The notes beneath the pieces are model-generated. The model worked only from the letters and a program-made list of their open reading frames with translations, did no database searches and was not told the origin of the DNA. This document shows, piece by piece, positions 43,762 through 52,393 of a DNA stretch of 64,000 nucleotides (the stretch's first letter is position 1; the number at the start of each line of letters is the position of its first letter). Origin of the DNA: Latescibacteria bacterium UBA6620 (GTDB taxonomy: Bacteria; Latescibacterota; UBA2968); NCBI GenBank assembly GCA_002433075.1, contig DJHM01000033.1, positions 94,635 through 158,634 on the forward strand, read 5' to 3'. The position numbers were made by a program, and so were the translations under genes.

Positions 43762-45615
43762 TTGAACCGAACACGAGCGTTACTCGTCTTCGCCCTCGCG
43801 CTTCTCGTCTCGTGTGGCCAGAAAGAGGAAGCGGCGATAACGCCCGAGATGGCGTGGGAGAAGGTGTCCGCGATTCTCGCACAGACGAAGGACGTCATCG
43901 TCCTCGACGGCGTCGAGAAAACCGACCTCAAGTACCAGGGCAGCGAAGCGCCGAGTCGCGGAGACTGGGTCGTCCGGCACTTCCTTTCCGACCCGGAAAA
44001 TTTCAACCCTTACACGTCGAACGATGCGGGGGCCTCACGGGTAAATCAGTACATTTTCCAGACCCTGCTGTATGCCGAGGACGAGCCACCGTTTGCTCTG
44101 AAGGGCGAAATCGCAAAGGGCTACCCGACCGTCGTCAAAGATGGATCGAGCTACGAGTTCGAGATCAGAGAGGGAGTTCGATTCGCCGACGGAGAGCCCC
44201 TTACTGCCGCAGACGTACTATTCAGCTTCAAGGTCGTCGTCAACCCCAAGGTGCTCGCCCCCCACCTGCGTAACTACCTCAAATCGATCAACAACGTCGA
44301 GATCATCGACGATGGCACAAGGGTTCGGTTCAGCTGTGCCGAACCCTACTTTCAGAACGACCTTGTGATCGGGGGATACGTGGAAATCATCCCTCGCCAT
44401 TTCTACGATCCCGACGACCTGTTGGCTGACGTCTCCGTGACCTCACTCATCGACGGATCCTGGGAAAACGGACCCCAGAAAGAGCTCGTCGAACAGTTTG
44501 CCGAGAGCTTCAACACAAAGTTCAACCGGTCTTCCTTGGGATCGGGCGCCTATCGGATCGCGGACTGGGAATCCGATGTGGTCACCGGACAAAAGGTAGC
44601 GATCACCTACAACGACGACTACTGGGGGGAAGGAGTCGAAGGACTCGGAGCATCCGGTCACGTCGACAAAATCGTGTTCAACATCATCAACGACAGGGAT
44701 GCGGCTTTCATCGAGCTCGTCAACGGCAACCTCGACTACTTCGGCCTCCGCGCGCTCCAGTTCAAAAACAAGAGCTGGTCTCCGGAATTTATGGCTCGAT
44801 TCAACAAGGGCGTCTATTACCCGGGCGGATACACCTACATTGGGTGGAACAACGCCCATCCCATCTTCCGCGATCGGCGTGTCCGGCAGGCAATGAGCCA
44901 TCTCACCAACCGGGAGTCGATGGTCGAGAACCTCCTCTTCGGGCTCGCCGAAACGGTCGAGGGCCCGATTCACCCCTTCAGGCCGGAGTACAATCCGAAT
45001 TTGACGTCCTATGCTTTCGACCCGGATCGAGGGCTCGCACTCCTGGAAGAGGCAGGGTGGCAGGATTCGGACAACGATGGCGTCCTCGACAAGGAGATCG
45101 ACGGCGAAAAGGTCGATTTCGAATTCGAGTTCCTCGTCAATTCCGGGAACCAGCTCAGGAAGGACGTGGCCCTCACCCTCCAGAGCGAGCTTCAGGACAT
45201 TGGCGTTGTCTGTGAAATACGCGAACTCGACTGGACGATTTTCCTCGATCGGGTCAAGAACAAGGACTTTCACGCGCTCACCCTCGGATGGACGGGTAGC
45301 CTGCGCTTCCCGCCCGACGCCTATCAGATCTGGCATTCTTCGCAGGCAGAGGGTCGCGGGTCGAACTTCGTCAGTTTCATGAACGACGAGGTCGACGACA
45401 TCCTCGAGGCCTATCGCAATGAGTTCGATTCGAACAAGCGGATCGCCATCTACCGGCGCTTTCAGGAAATTCTGAATGCGGAACAGCCTTACACATTCTT
45501 GTGGAGCCAGAGAGGAGCACTGGCCTACAGCCGTCGATACAAAGGCGTCAACTGGTATCCGGCCGGTGCCGAGATAAGAGAATGGTTCGTCAGCCCCGAT
45601 GATCAGGTTTACTAG
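43762..45615 (+). CDS. Peptide ABC transporter substrate-binding lipoprotein
   Basis: 617 residues, SBP_bac_5 family. Lipobox LLVSCG gives a lipidated N-terminus. Conserved core includes RHFLSDPENFNPYTS, IREGVRFADGEPLTAADV, YIGWNNAHPIFRDRRVRQA and ALLEEAGWQDSDNDG. Size and the HPFRPEYNP region fit YejA/MppA-type proteins that bind oligopeptides or peptide antibiotics. TTG start (43762-43764) behind TGGAGGAA. Heads the transporter operon with two permeases following at once. Confidence 0.92.
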   Translation: MNRTRALLVFALALLVSCGQKEEAAITPEMAWEKVSAILAQTKDVIVLDGVEKTDLKYQGSEAPSRGDWVVRHFLSDPENFNPYTSNDAGASRVNQYIFQTLLYAEDEPPFALKGEIAKGYPTVVKDGSSYEFEIREGVRFADGEPLTAADVLFSFKVVVNPKVLAPHLRNYLKSINNVEIIDDGTRVRFSCAEPYFQNDLVIGGYVEIIPRHFYDPDDLLADVSVTSLIDGSWENGPQKELVEQFAESFNTKFNRSSLGSGAYRIADWESDVVTGQKVAITYNDDYWGEGVEGLGASGHVDKIVFNIINDRDAAFIELVNGNLDYFGLRALQFKNKSWSPEFMARFNKGVYYPGGYTYIGWNNAHPIFRDRRVRQAMSHLTNRESMVENLLFGLAETVEGPIHPFRPEYNPNLTSYAFDPDRGLALLEEAGWQDSDNDGVLDKEIDGEKVDFEFEFLVNSGNQLRKDVALTLQSELQDIGVVCEIRELDWTIFLDRVKNKDFHALTLGWTGSLRFPPDAYQIWHSSQAEGRGSNFVSFMNDEVDDILEAYRNEFDSNKRIAIYRRFQEILNAEQPYTFLWSQRGALAYSRRYKGVNWYPAGAEIREWFVSPDDQVY

Positions 45616-45648
45616 GAAGGGAGCGATTCGCGACCGGCGATTCATCTA

Positions 45649-46941
45649 ATGCTGCTTTACACGATCCAGCGCACCCTTCTGGTGATCCCGACCCTGATCG
45701 GGATCACCATCATCTCCTTCGTCATCATGCACCTGGCGCCGGGGGACCCGGTCGACCTCTTCCTCGGTGGCGCAGCCGGCTCGGACGGTATCTCAACCGA
45801 AAAGCGAGCTGACGCCGAGAGGGTGCGTGAAGAGCTCCGTCGCCAACTCGGGCTCGACCAGCCTGTGCACATTCAGTATCTGAGATGGATCTCCAAGGTT
45901 GTTTTTCACGCACACCCTCTGACCGACTACGAACGGGGTGCTCGTGCGGCTGACCGGCTCCTGGCGAGCCTGTCCGAGAGCCAGCGCGAAGAACTTTCAC
46001 GATATGAAGGGGAAGAAAGAAAGCGGCAATTCCTGGAACTGGTGCCGCGGGACGAGGCACGAGCAATCTCGGCGTCGACATTCTGGCGTGCGAAGCGCCT
46101 CAAGCTGGTTGGAAACTACGAATATGCCGGCGCGGGCTTCCTCCTAGGACACATCGGCTATCGACGCCTCACCACGCTCGATTTCGGCCGGTCGTTCAAG
46201 GACCAGCAACCCGTCATCGCCAGAATCGCCGAACGCCTGCCTATCACGATCGAAATCAACATCATCAGCCTGTTCATCGCTTACCTGATCGGGATCCCTC
46301 TCGGCATCTTCCAGGCCACCCGTCAGGACTCCACCGCAGATCGGGCCCTGACCGGCGTTACATTCGGCCTGTGGTCGGCGCCCTCGTTCTGGGTCGCCCT
46401 ACTCCTGCTCGTCTTCCTCTGCAACCAGGAGTTTCTCTACCTGTTCCCGGCTTCCGGCATCCAGTCCCTCGACGCATCGAGCGAGTGGGGGTTCTGGCGG
46501 CTGTTCACCGACCACGCCCACCACATGGTCATGCCCGTTGTTGCGTCGAGCTACCACAGCTTCGCCACAATCTCCCGATACATGCGAACCAGCATGCTCG
46601 AGAACACCCGACTCGACTACGTCCGGACCGCCCGAGCCAAAGGCCTGTCCGAAAAGGTCGTGGTTCTCCTTCACGTTTTACGAAACTCGCTGATCCCCAT
46701 CGTCACGATGATGGCCGGATTGCTGCCCGCCATCATCGCCGGATCCGTATTCATTGAGACCGTATTCACGATCCCCGGAATGGGATTCCTCGCGTTCCAG
46801 GCAATCCTCGCGCGGGACTACCCCATCGTGATGGCCATATTCACCATCGGTTCGTCGCTCTCTCTCCTCGGGATCCTCGTGGCGGACTTGCTGCTTAAGG
46901 TGGTCGACCCACGCATCGACTTCTCGAAGGTATCGGCCTGA
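45649..46941 (+). CDS. Peptide ABC transporter permease, YejB/DppB type
   Basis: 430 residues; classical DppB/OppB proteins have 305-340. TM1 (LLVIPTLIGITIISFVIMHL) is followed by a periplasmic segment of about 150 residues that carries roughly 90 extra, highly charged residues (about 45-170: RAADRLLASLSESQREELS and onward). The permease core then follows: ERLPITIEINIISLFIAYLI, the EAA-like loop DYVRTARAKGLSEKVV, and GSVFIETVFTIPGMG. It overlaps the next permease by TGATG. Confidence 0.9.
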   Translation: MLLYTIQRTLLVIPTLIGITIISFVIMHLAPGDPVDLFLGGAAGSDGISTEKRADAERVREELRRQLGLDQPVHIQYLRWISKVVFHAHPLTDYERGARAADRLLASLSESQREELSRYEGEERKRQFLELVPRDEARAISASTFWRAKRLKLVGNYEYAGAGFLLGHIGYRRLTTLDFGRSFKDQQPVIARIAERLPITIEINIISLFIAYLIGIPLGIFQATRQDSTADRALTGVTFGLWSAPSFWVALLLLVFLCNQEFLYLFPASGIQSLDASSEWGFWRLFTDHAHHMVMPVVASSYHSFATISRYMRTSMLENTRLDYVRTARAKGLSEKVVVLLHVLRNSLIPIVTMMAGLLPAIIAGSVFIETVFTIPGMGFLAFQAILARDYPIVMAIFTIGSSLSLLGILVADLLLKVVDPRIDFSKVSA

Positions 46942-47996
46942 TGGCAGTCGCCACACAACCCATCGATCCCGACCTGGACGATGCGACGGCCCCCGTCAGC
47001 TTGAGTTACCGCCAGCTTCTCTGGTCTCAATTCAAGAAGAACCGACTGGCCCTTTCGGGACTCGTGGCCATCGGCCTGCTCGCGGCTGTCGCGCTCAGCG
47101 CGGACTTGATCGCCGGCAACAAGCCCTACTACATGGTCTACAAGGGGAAAACCTACTTCCCCGCGTTCCGCCAGTATCTGATTCACGTTGGACTTGTCGA
47201 TTGGCAGCCGGAACTCAGGCGGCGGAGAAACTTCAAGCGCTATCGGCCCACGTCGGCTGTCTATCCGCCCATCCCCTACTCTCCGGGGGACGTCTTCCTC
47301 GGCTCCGTCTACGAGCCCCCGGGCAACGAGCACTGGATGGGCACGGACCGGCTCGGGCGTGACGTATTGTCCGGCCTGATCCACGGTTCCCGTTACGCGC
47401 TGACGATCGGAGTCGTCTCGGTTGGAATCTCCCTCTCCGTCGGCATCCTTCTGGGCGCCATCGCGGGGTATTTCGGTGGTTGGTTGGATCTCGCCCTTTC
47501 CCGGTTCTTCGAGCTCTGGGCCGCCATACCCTCGTTCTTCCTGATCCTCACCGCGGCCGCGTTCTTTCCCCCAAGCCTGTGGACCATCATGATCATCATC
47601 GGACTCACCAGCTGGGTGGGGATCGCCAGGTTGACCCGCTCCCAGTTCCTCCAGGTTCGGAGCTACGACTTCGTATCGGCCTCGCGGGCCCTTGGTTACT
47701 CTTCTTCGCGGATCATGTTCATCCACATCCTGCCCAACGCGATCGCTCCCGTGCTCATTCCTGCGGCCTTCGGGGTCGCCGGCGCCATCCTCGCAGAATC
47801 GGGCCTGAGCTTCCTCGGTATCGGAGTACCCGCCGACGCCATCACCTGGGGCTCGCTCCTGGCCGGGGCGCGAAGCAACGCTGCCGCGTGGTGGCTCGTA
47901 CTCGTCCCCGGTGTCGCCATCTTCATCACGGTCACGATGTACAACCTCCTCGGCGACGGTTTCCGCGACGCCCTCGATCCCAAGATGAAAGTATGA
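46941..47996 (+). CDS. Peptide ABC transporter permease, YejE/DppC type
   Basis: 351 residues. The segment after TM1, LIAGNKPYYMVYKGKTYFPA, closely resembles YejE of E. coli. Core features: HWMGTDRLGRDVLSGLIHG, the EAA loop DFVSASRALGYSSSRI, SGLSFLGIGVPADAITWGS and GDGFRDALDPKMKV. Forms the channel with the preceding permease. The matching ATPases lie 4.4 kb downstream, after five unrelated genes. Confidence 0.93.
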   Translation: MAVATQPIDPDLDDATAPVSLSYRQLLWSQFKKNRLALSGLVAIGLLAAVALSADLIAGNKPYYMVYKGKTYFPAFRQYLIHVGLVDWQPELRRRRNFKRYRPTSAVYPPIPYSPGDVFLGSVYEPPGNEHWMGTDRLGRDVLSGLIHGSRYALTIGVVSVGISLSVGILLGAIAGYFGGWLDLALSRFFELWAAIPSFFLILTAAAFFPPSLWTIMIIIGLTSWVGIARLTRSQFLQVRSYDFVSASRALGYSSSRIMFIHILPNAIAPVLIPAAFGVAGAILAESGLSFLGIGVPADAITWGSLLAGARSNAAAWWLVLVPGVAIFITVTMYNLLGDGFRDALDPKMKV

Positions 47997-48031
47997 CTCC
48001 CATCCCCCGCTCAGTCCGGATCCAGTTTCGC

Positions 48032-48061
48032 GATTCCCTAATTTCTTGATTCCCTAATTTC
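48032..48061 (+). repeat. AT-rich direct repeat in the permease/DUF cluster spacer
   Basis: GATTCCCTAATTTC occurs at 48032-48045 and 48048-48061, a 16-base period. It is the only AT-rich stretch nearby and sits just before the start of the five-gene unknown cluster, so it may hold promoter or regulator sites. There is no clear ribosome-binding site before the ATG at 48072. Confidence 0.6.
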
Positions 48062-48071
48062 CAATTTTCCC

Positions 48072-49187
48072 ATGCCCCAGGCCTACACACCCGGCTTACG
48101 CGTTACCCGACACGCCACCCTCATCAAGCAGCGTCGCCTTCCACTCCCGGGCACGGTACTGGTCTCCGTGGGCGATCCTGTCGAGGGCGATCGTGAGGTG
48201 GCCCGAACGGACCTCCCGGGGAAGGTGACCGCGATCAACCTCGTCAATCGGCTGAGCATCACCGCCGAAGAGTTGCCTGACTACGTACTCAAGCAGGTGG
48301 GGGACCCGATCGAAGCGGGTGAGGCGATCGCAGAGACACGCCCCTGGATTAAGTGGTTCAAGACAACCATCGAGTCCCCCATCACAGGTACGATCGACAG
48401 CATCTCCACCGTCACAGGTCAGATCCTGCTCCGTGAACCGCCTCGTCCGGTCGTCGTGAATGCGTTCGTAGATGGCACGGTCGTGGCCGTCCGCGAAGGC
48501 CAGGGTGTGGACGTGGAAACTGGCGGACCCTATATTCAGGGGATTTTCGGGGTTGGGGGGGAGACGCGAGGTATTCTGAAACGGGTGAGTAGCGGGCCTG
48601 ACGAGGACCTGTCCGCGGATCAGATCGAACAGGCCGAAGGCTGTGTTCTCCTATGCGGCCGGCGGATCGACCTTGCCGCCATCGAGCGCGCTCGTAAGGC
48701 CGGAGCTGTGGCCATCATCGGAGGTTGCATCGAAGATGAGGTCCTTCGTGCCGTGCTCGGCTACGATATAGGCGTCGCCATTACCGGGACCGAAGCCATC
48801 GGATTAACCGTGATCGTTACAGAAGGATTCGGGACGATCTCGATGGCAACGCGCACGTTCGATATCCTGAGTGAAAACGACGGGCGTGTGTGTTCGGTCT
48901 CTGGAGCCACCCAGATCCGGGCGGGCGTGCAACGCCCCGAAGTCATCTTCCCCACAACCACACCCCACGCGGCAGGGTCGGATTCAGCATCTGTCGGCCT
49001 GACTGAAGGAGCCCCGCTGCGAGGGATTCGGGCGCCTTATTTCGGGAAGATCGGACGGGTCGTCGCCCTTCCGTCGGAGCTTCACCAGGTCGAATCCGGT
49101 GCCAGGGTGCGCGTCCTCGAAGTCGAATTCGACGATGGCACGCGCGCGCTCGTTCCCAGAGCCAACATCGAACTCATCGAGTCCTGA
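48072..49187 (+). CDS. Uncharacterised barrel-sandwich/KOW-like protein
   Basis: 371 residues, no signal peptide or TM. The N-terminal half looks like tandem barrel-sandwich (lipoyl-like) hairpins: VSVGDPVEGDREVARTDLPG, QVGDPIEAGEAIAETR and SPITGTIDSISTVTGQIL. The middle (GAVAIIGGCIEDEVLRAVLG, GVAITGTEAIGLTVIVTEGF) is alpha/beta. The C-terminus, GKIGRVVALPSELHQVESG and VLEVEFDDGTRALVPRANIE, resembles a KOW/SH3 strand set. I know no function. It opens the five-gene cluster; the next gene starts 8 bases later. Probably a cytoplasmic subunit of a membrane complex. Confidence 0.6.
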   Translation: MPQAYTPGLRVTRHATLIKQRRLPLPGTVLVSVGDPVEGDREVARTDLPGKVTAINLVNRLSITAEELPDYVLKQVGDPIEAGEAIAETRPWIKWFKTTIESPITGTIDSISTVTGQILLREPPRPVVVNAFVDGTVVAVREGQGVDVETGGPYIQGIFGVGGETRGILKRVSSGPDEDLSADQIEQAEGCVLLCGRRIDLAAIERARKAGAVAIIGGCIEDEVLRAVLGYDIGVAITGTEAIGLTVIVTEGFGTISMATRTFDILSENDGRVCSVSGATQIRAGVQRPEVIFPTTTPHAAGSDSASVGLTEGAPLRGIRAPYFGKIGRVVALPSELHQVESGARVRVLEVEFDDGTRALVPRANIELIES

Positions 49188-49195
49188 GAGGCCAT

Positions 49196-50038
49196 TTGCA
49201 TCACCTTTCCCATCTCATCGCTGCGATCGCCACGCTGCTCCTAATCCTCACCACCCCCGCGTTTGGCTCAGACGAGTGGTTCGACACGGAAGCACTCGAC
49301 AATTTCCTGACCGCCATCGCGTTTTCGATTCTCGTAATCGTCTACATCAGTCTCGCCCGACGACGAGACCTCACCATTCGACGACTCGGCGGTCTCGAAG
49401 CGCTCGACGAAGCCCTTGGCCGTGCGACCGAAATGGGCAAGCCCGTCCTGTTCATTCACGGATTGCACGACATGAATTCCGTGTCGACGATCGCGGCCGT
49501 CAACGTCCTCAGCCAACTCGCGCGGAGAGCGGCAGAATTCGGCACCCACCTGATGGTCGCAAATCGATACCCTATCGTGATGTCCGTCAGCCAGGAGGTC
49601 GTCAAGGAAGCCTTCGCGGACGCTGGCCGACCCGACGCCTACAACGAACAGGACATCTTCTTCGCCGCTGCCGATCAGTTCAGCTATGCGGCCACCCTCG
49701 ACGGTCTGATCGTTCGTGAAGAACCGGCCGCCAACATCATGATGGGATACTTCTACGCGGAGTCGTTGCTCCTCGCAGAGACCGGGGCGTCGACCGGAGC
49801 CATCCAGATCGCGGGGACCGACGCCTACACCCAGCTGCCGTTCTTCATCACCACCTGCGACTACACGCTGATGGGCGAGGAATTGTACGCGGCCAGCGCG
49901 TATCTTTCGCGCGACCCGAAGCTGCTCGGCAGCCTGAAGGCTCAGGACATCGGGAAAGCCGCGATCACCGCGCTCCTCATCGTAGGGACCTTCCTCGCCA
50001 CGTTCGGTATCTCCCTTCCGTTCCTCGGGGCCTCCTGA
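49196..50038 (+). CDS. DUF6754-like membrane protein
   Basis: 280 residues. A signal-like TM at the start (LIAAIATLLLILTTPAFG), a second TM (FLTAIAFSILVIVYISLA), a soluble middle domain of about 190 residues (LGRATEMGKPVLFIHGLHDM; TIAAVNVLSQLARRAAEFG; PDAYNEQDIFFAAADQFSY; MMGYFYAESLLLAETGA) and a C-terminal TM. This looks like DUF6754, a family without known function; the assignment is from memory. TTG start, and the stop is followed 3 bases later by the next gene. The conserved middle faces one side of the membrane between two anchors. Confidence 0.65.
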   Translation: MHHLSHLIAAIATLLLILTTPAFGSDEWFDTEALDNFLTAIAFSILVIVYISLARRRDLTIRRLGGLEALDEALGRATEMGKPVLFIHGLHDMNSVSTIAAVNVLSQLARRAAEFGTHLMVANRYPIVMSVSQEVVKEAFADAGRPDAYNEQDIFFAAADQFSYAATLDGLIVREEPAANIMMGYFYAESLLLAETGASTGAIQIAGTDAYTQLPFFITTCDYTLMGEELYAASAYLSRDPKLLGSLKAQDIGKAAITALLIVGTFLATFGISLPFLGAS

Positions 50039-50041
50039 CCT

Positions 50042-50701
50042 ATGCCTTTTCTGCAGCGCACGCTCCCGCTCATCCTTGCCTTCGTCGCGGGAATCGTTGG
50101 GATCCTCACCTTCTACATCCCCGCCGCCTCGGGCATAGAGACCGAGGGCGCGACCTGGTATCGGATCATCTTCGCCTTCTCGATGATCCTGGGTATCCAC
50201 AGCCTGCTGAGCATGCACTGGCGTCGCATCCGTCGTCGGCAGGCCGGATGGGGCTACAGTGCGGTCACGTGGTTCGGCTTTCTCGCGATGTTCATATTCG
50301 GTGTCTGGAACAACAGTCACGGTCCGGGCGCCCCCATTGACCTCCAGGGCGGCGGCATGGTCTGGCTCTACGATCACATCCAGGTCCCTGCCGGCGCGAC
50401 GATGTTCTCACTTCTGGCTTTCTTCATCGCCTCCGCCGCTTACCGGACGTTCCGGGCGCGAACTCCAGAGGCCGCCATCCTACTCGTGGCCGCGGTGGTC
50501 GTCATGCTCGGGCGTGTTCCAATCGGCGTCTACCTGTCAGAACACGTCCCCACCCTCTCACAGTGGCTGATGGCCACGCCGAACATGGCTGCCCGGAGGG
50601 GTATCCTGATCGGGGTGACTCTCGGAGCCATCGCCACCTCTCTTCGAATCATCTTCGGCATCGAACGGGCTTACCTGGGTGAGGAGCCCGAGGATGTGTA
50701 G
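50042..50701 (+). CDS. Six-TM membrane protein of the DUF6754 cluster
   Basis: 219 residues, almost entirely hydrophobic, with about six TM helices (LILAFVAGIVGILTFYIPAA; IIFAFSMILGIHSLLSM; AVTWFGFLAMFIFGVW; MFSLLAFFIASAAYRTF; AAILLVAAVVVMLGRVPIG; GILIGVTLGAIATSLRIIF). A basic loop follows TM2 (HWRRIRRRQ). No family recognised. Tightly packed with the DUF6754-like gene (3 bases), so a shared complex is likely. Confidence 0.6.
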   Translation: MPFLQRTLPLILAFVAGIVGILTFYIPAASGIETEGATWYRIIFAFSMILGIHSLLSMHWRRIRRRQAGWGYSAVTWFGFLAMFIFGVWNNSHGPGAPIDLQGGGMVWLYDHIQVPAGATMFSLLAFFIASAAYRTFRARTPEAAILLVAAVVVMLGRVPIGVYLSEHVPTLSQWLMATPNMAARRGILIGVTLGAIATSLRIIFGIERAYLGEEPEDV

Positions 50702-50726
50702 ACGCTTGGAAACCGAGCGCTAATCT

Positions 50727-51551
50727 ATGGCCAACCTCGCCAACATCGACCGCCGTTGGATTTTCCTCGCGGTCTTCATCAGTGTCCTGGTTCCTTTGCT
50801 CGTAGGCTTCCGCCTCCCAGTGAAGGCATCTCCGAACGTTCGGGCCATTTACACCAGCATCGACGCCCTCGACGCGAAAGCCGGGGACACGGTCCTCATG
50901 TCCTTCGATTTTGGGCCGAGCACCCTCACCGAGCTTCAACCGATGGCGAAGGCCGTCTTGCGGCACTGCTTCCGAAAAAAGCTCAAAGTGGTCGGCGTAA
51001 CCCTGTTGCCCGAGGGCGTGGGGATCGCCGAAACGATCCTGAGCAATGTCGCGGCCGAGTTCGGGGCAACCTACGGTGAGAACTATATCTTTCTCGGATA
51101 CAAGGCGGGCAACGAAGTACTGATCCTCAACATGGGCGAGGAGCTTCGTGCCGCGTTCTCGACCGACGTCAGAGGGACCCCCCTCGACGATCTCACGGTC
51201 ACCCGCCCCCTTCGCTCGCTCGGTGATATGGCATACGTCCTCGACATTTCCGCCGGCTATCCGGGTGTCGAGGAATGGATTCAGTACGGCCAGGAACGCT
51301 ACCGCTTCAAGCTCGGTGCGGGATGCACCGCCGTGATGGCTCCGGACTTCTTCCCGTTCCTCCAATCCGGGCAGCTCGACGGCCTGCTGGGCGGTCTCGC
51401 AGGCGCCGCAGAATATGAAACGCTCATCGGGCAACCCGACGCCGCAGTCAGCGGAATGCGCCCCCAATCAGTTGGACACGTCGTCATTATCCTGTTCATC
51501 CTCTTCGGAAATGTCGCATACTTCGTAAGCCGGCGCGGGGGCGGATCGTGA
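50727..51551 (+). CDS. Bitopic protein of the DUF6754 cluster
   Basis: 274 residues: an N-terminal TM (WIFLAVFISVLVPLLVG), a soluble alpha/beta domain of about 200 residues, and a C-terminal TM (SVGHVVIILFILFGNVAYFV) with a Gly/Arg tail. In the domain: GDTVLMSFDFGPSTLTELQP, KKLKVVGVTLLPEGVG, VLILNMGEELRAAFSTD. The layout is the same as the DUF6754-like protein, and they may be distant paralogues forming a heteromer. No known family. It overlaps the next gene by 4 bases (GTGA). Confidence 0.6.
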   Translation: MANLANIDRRWIFLAVFISVLVPLLVGFRLPVKASPNVRAIYTSIDALDAKAGDTVLMSFDFGPSTLTELQPMAKAVLRHCFRKKLKVVGVTLLPEGVGIAETILSNVAAEFGATYGENYIFLGYKAGNEVLILNMGEELRAAFSTDVRGTPLDDLTVTRPLRSLGDMAYVLDISAGYPGVEEWIQYGQERYRFKLGAGCTAVMAPDFFPFLQSGQLDGLLGGLAGAAEYETLIGQPDAAVSGMRPQSVGHVVIILFILFGNVAYFVSRRGGGS

Positions 51552-52330
51552 ACAGAGATCGACTCGTTTTCCTCGTTTTCGTCGGCCTTTTCGCCGCGGT
51601 GAACCTCGGGCTCTTCCTTTCCGGACGCCTTCCTGCAAACGCCGAGGGTGTGGGAATCCTCCTGGCCGCGGGTGTCTCGCTCGCACTCTACAGCTTTCTC
51701 TACAAGGACAACCCACTCTTCAAACTCGCCGAGCACCTCTACGTCGGCGTCGTAGCCGCCTACGAACTCGGACAGGTCTGGTTTCAGAACATGCTGCCCG
51801 ATGTCCTTCCGCGTGGAGCAGCTATCTACGAGGCCGTGCGTCACCCCATCGACGTCGGATGGGCCCTGCTGGGCGATCCGAGACAGATCGTCACCATCGG
51901 AACCCAGGTCGTACCCGTCATCCTCGGGCTCTTTCTGATGACCCGCTTGACCGGACGCTCCGTCTGGTTGAGCAGGATTTCTTTCGCCTTCATCGTCGGC
52001 CTCGGTGCAGGGCTCGTCATCCCGCGCCGGATCTCCGCCTACGTCCTCGATCAGCTCGGGCCGACCATCCAGCCCTTATGGACCGAGGCAGGATTCGCTT
52101 TCAGCCCCTTCCTGATTCTGCTCGGCGTGGTTTCGGTGCTCATATATTTCTCCTTCTCCTTCGAGCACACGGGCGCGGTGGGCGCGGTCTCTCGAGTCGG
52201 TATCTGGTTCCTGATGGTCTCTTTCGGGGCCTCCTTCGGCTATACCGTAATGGCTCGACTCTCCCTGCTCATCGGCCAGCTGACATTCCTCCTGGAAAAG
52301 TGGCTGACGCTGAACTTGCCGCTCTGGTAA
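51548..52330 (+). CDS. Multi-TM protein of the DUF6754 cluster
   Basis: 260 residues with six or seven TM helices (LVFLVFVGLFAAVNLGLFLS; GVGILLAAGVSLALYSFLY; YVGVVAAYELGQVW; IVTIGTQVVPVILGLFLM; ISFAFIVGLGAGLVIP; FSPFLILLGVVSVLIYFSF; VGIWFLMVSFGASFGYTVM). A soluble loop (NMLPDVLPRGAAIYEAVRH) separates TM3 and TM4. GTG start overlapping the previous gene. Family not recognised. Last gene of the cluster, 63 bases before the transporter ATPase gene. Confidence 0.6.
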   Translation: MNRDRLVFLVFVGLFAAVNLGLFLSGRLPANAEGVGILLAAGVSLALYSFLYKDNPLFKLAEHLYVGVVAAYELGQVWFQNMLPDVLPRGAAIYEAVRHPIDVGWALLGDPRQIVTIGTQVVPVILGLFLMTRLTGRSVWLSRISFAFIVGLGAGLVIPRRISAYVLDQLGPTIQPLWTEAGFAFSPFLILLGVVSVLIYFSFSFEHTGAVGAVSRVGIWFLMVSFGASFGYTVMARLSLLIGQLTFLLEKWLTLNLPLW

Positions 52331-52393
52331 GCCCAGAAACCCTCTAACCATCGACGCGTATAAGGTCAGTATCGCCCGTTTCAGGGAACCTCC

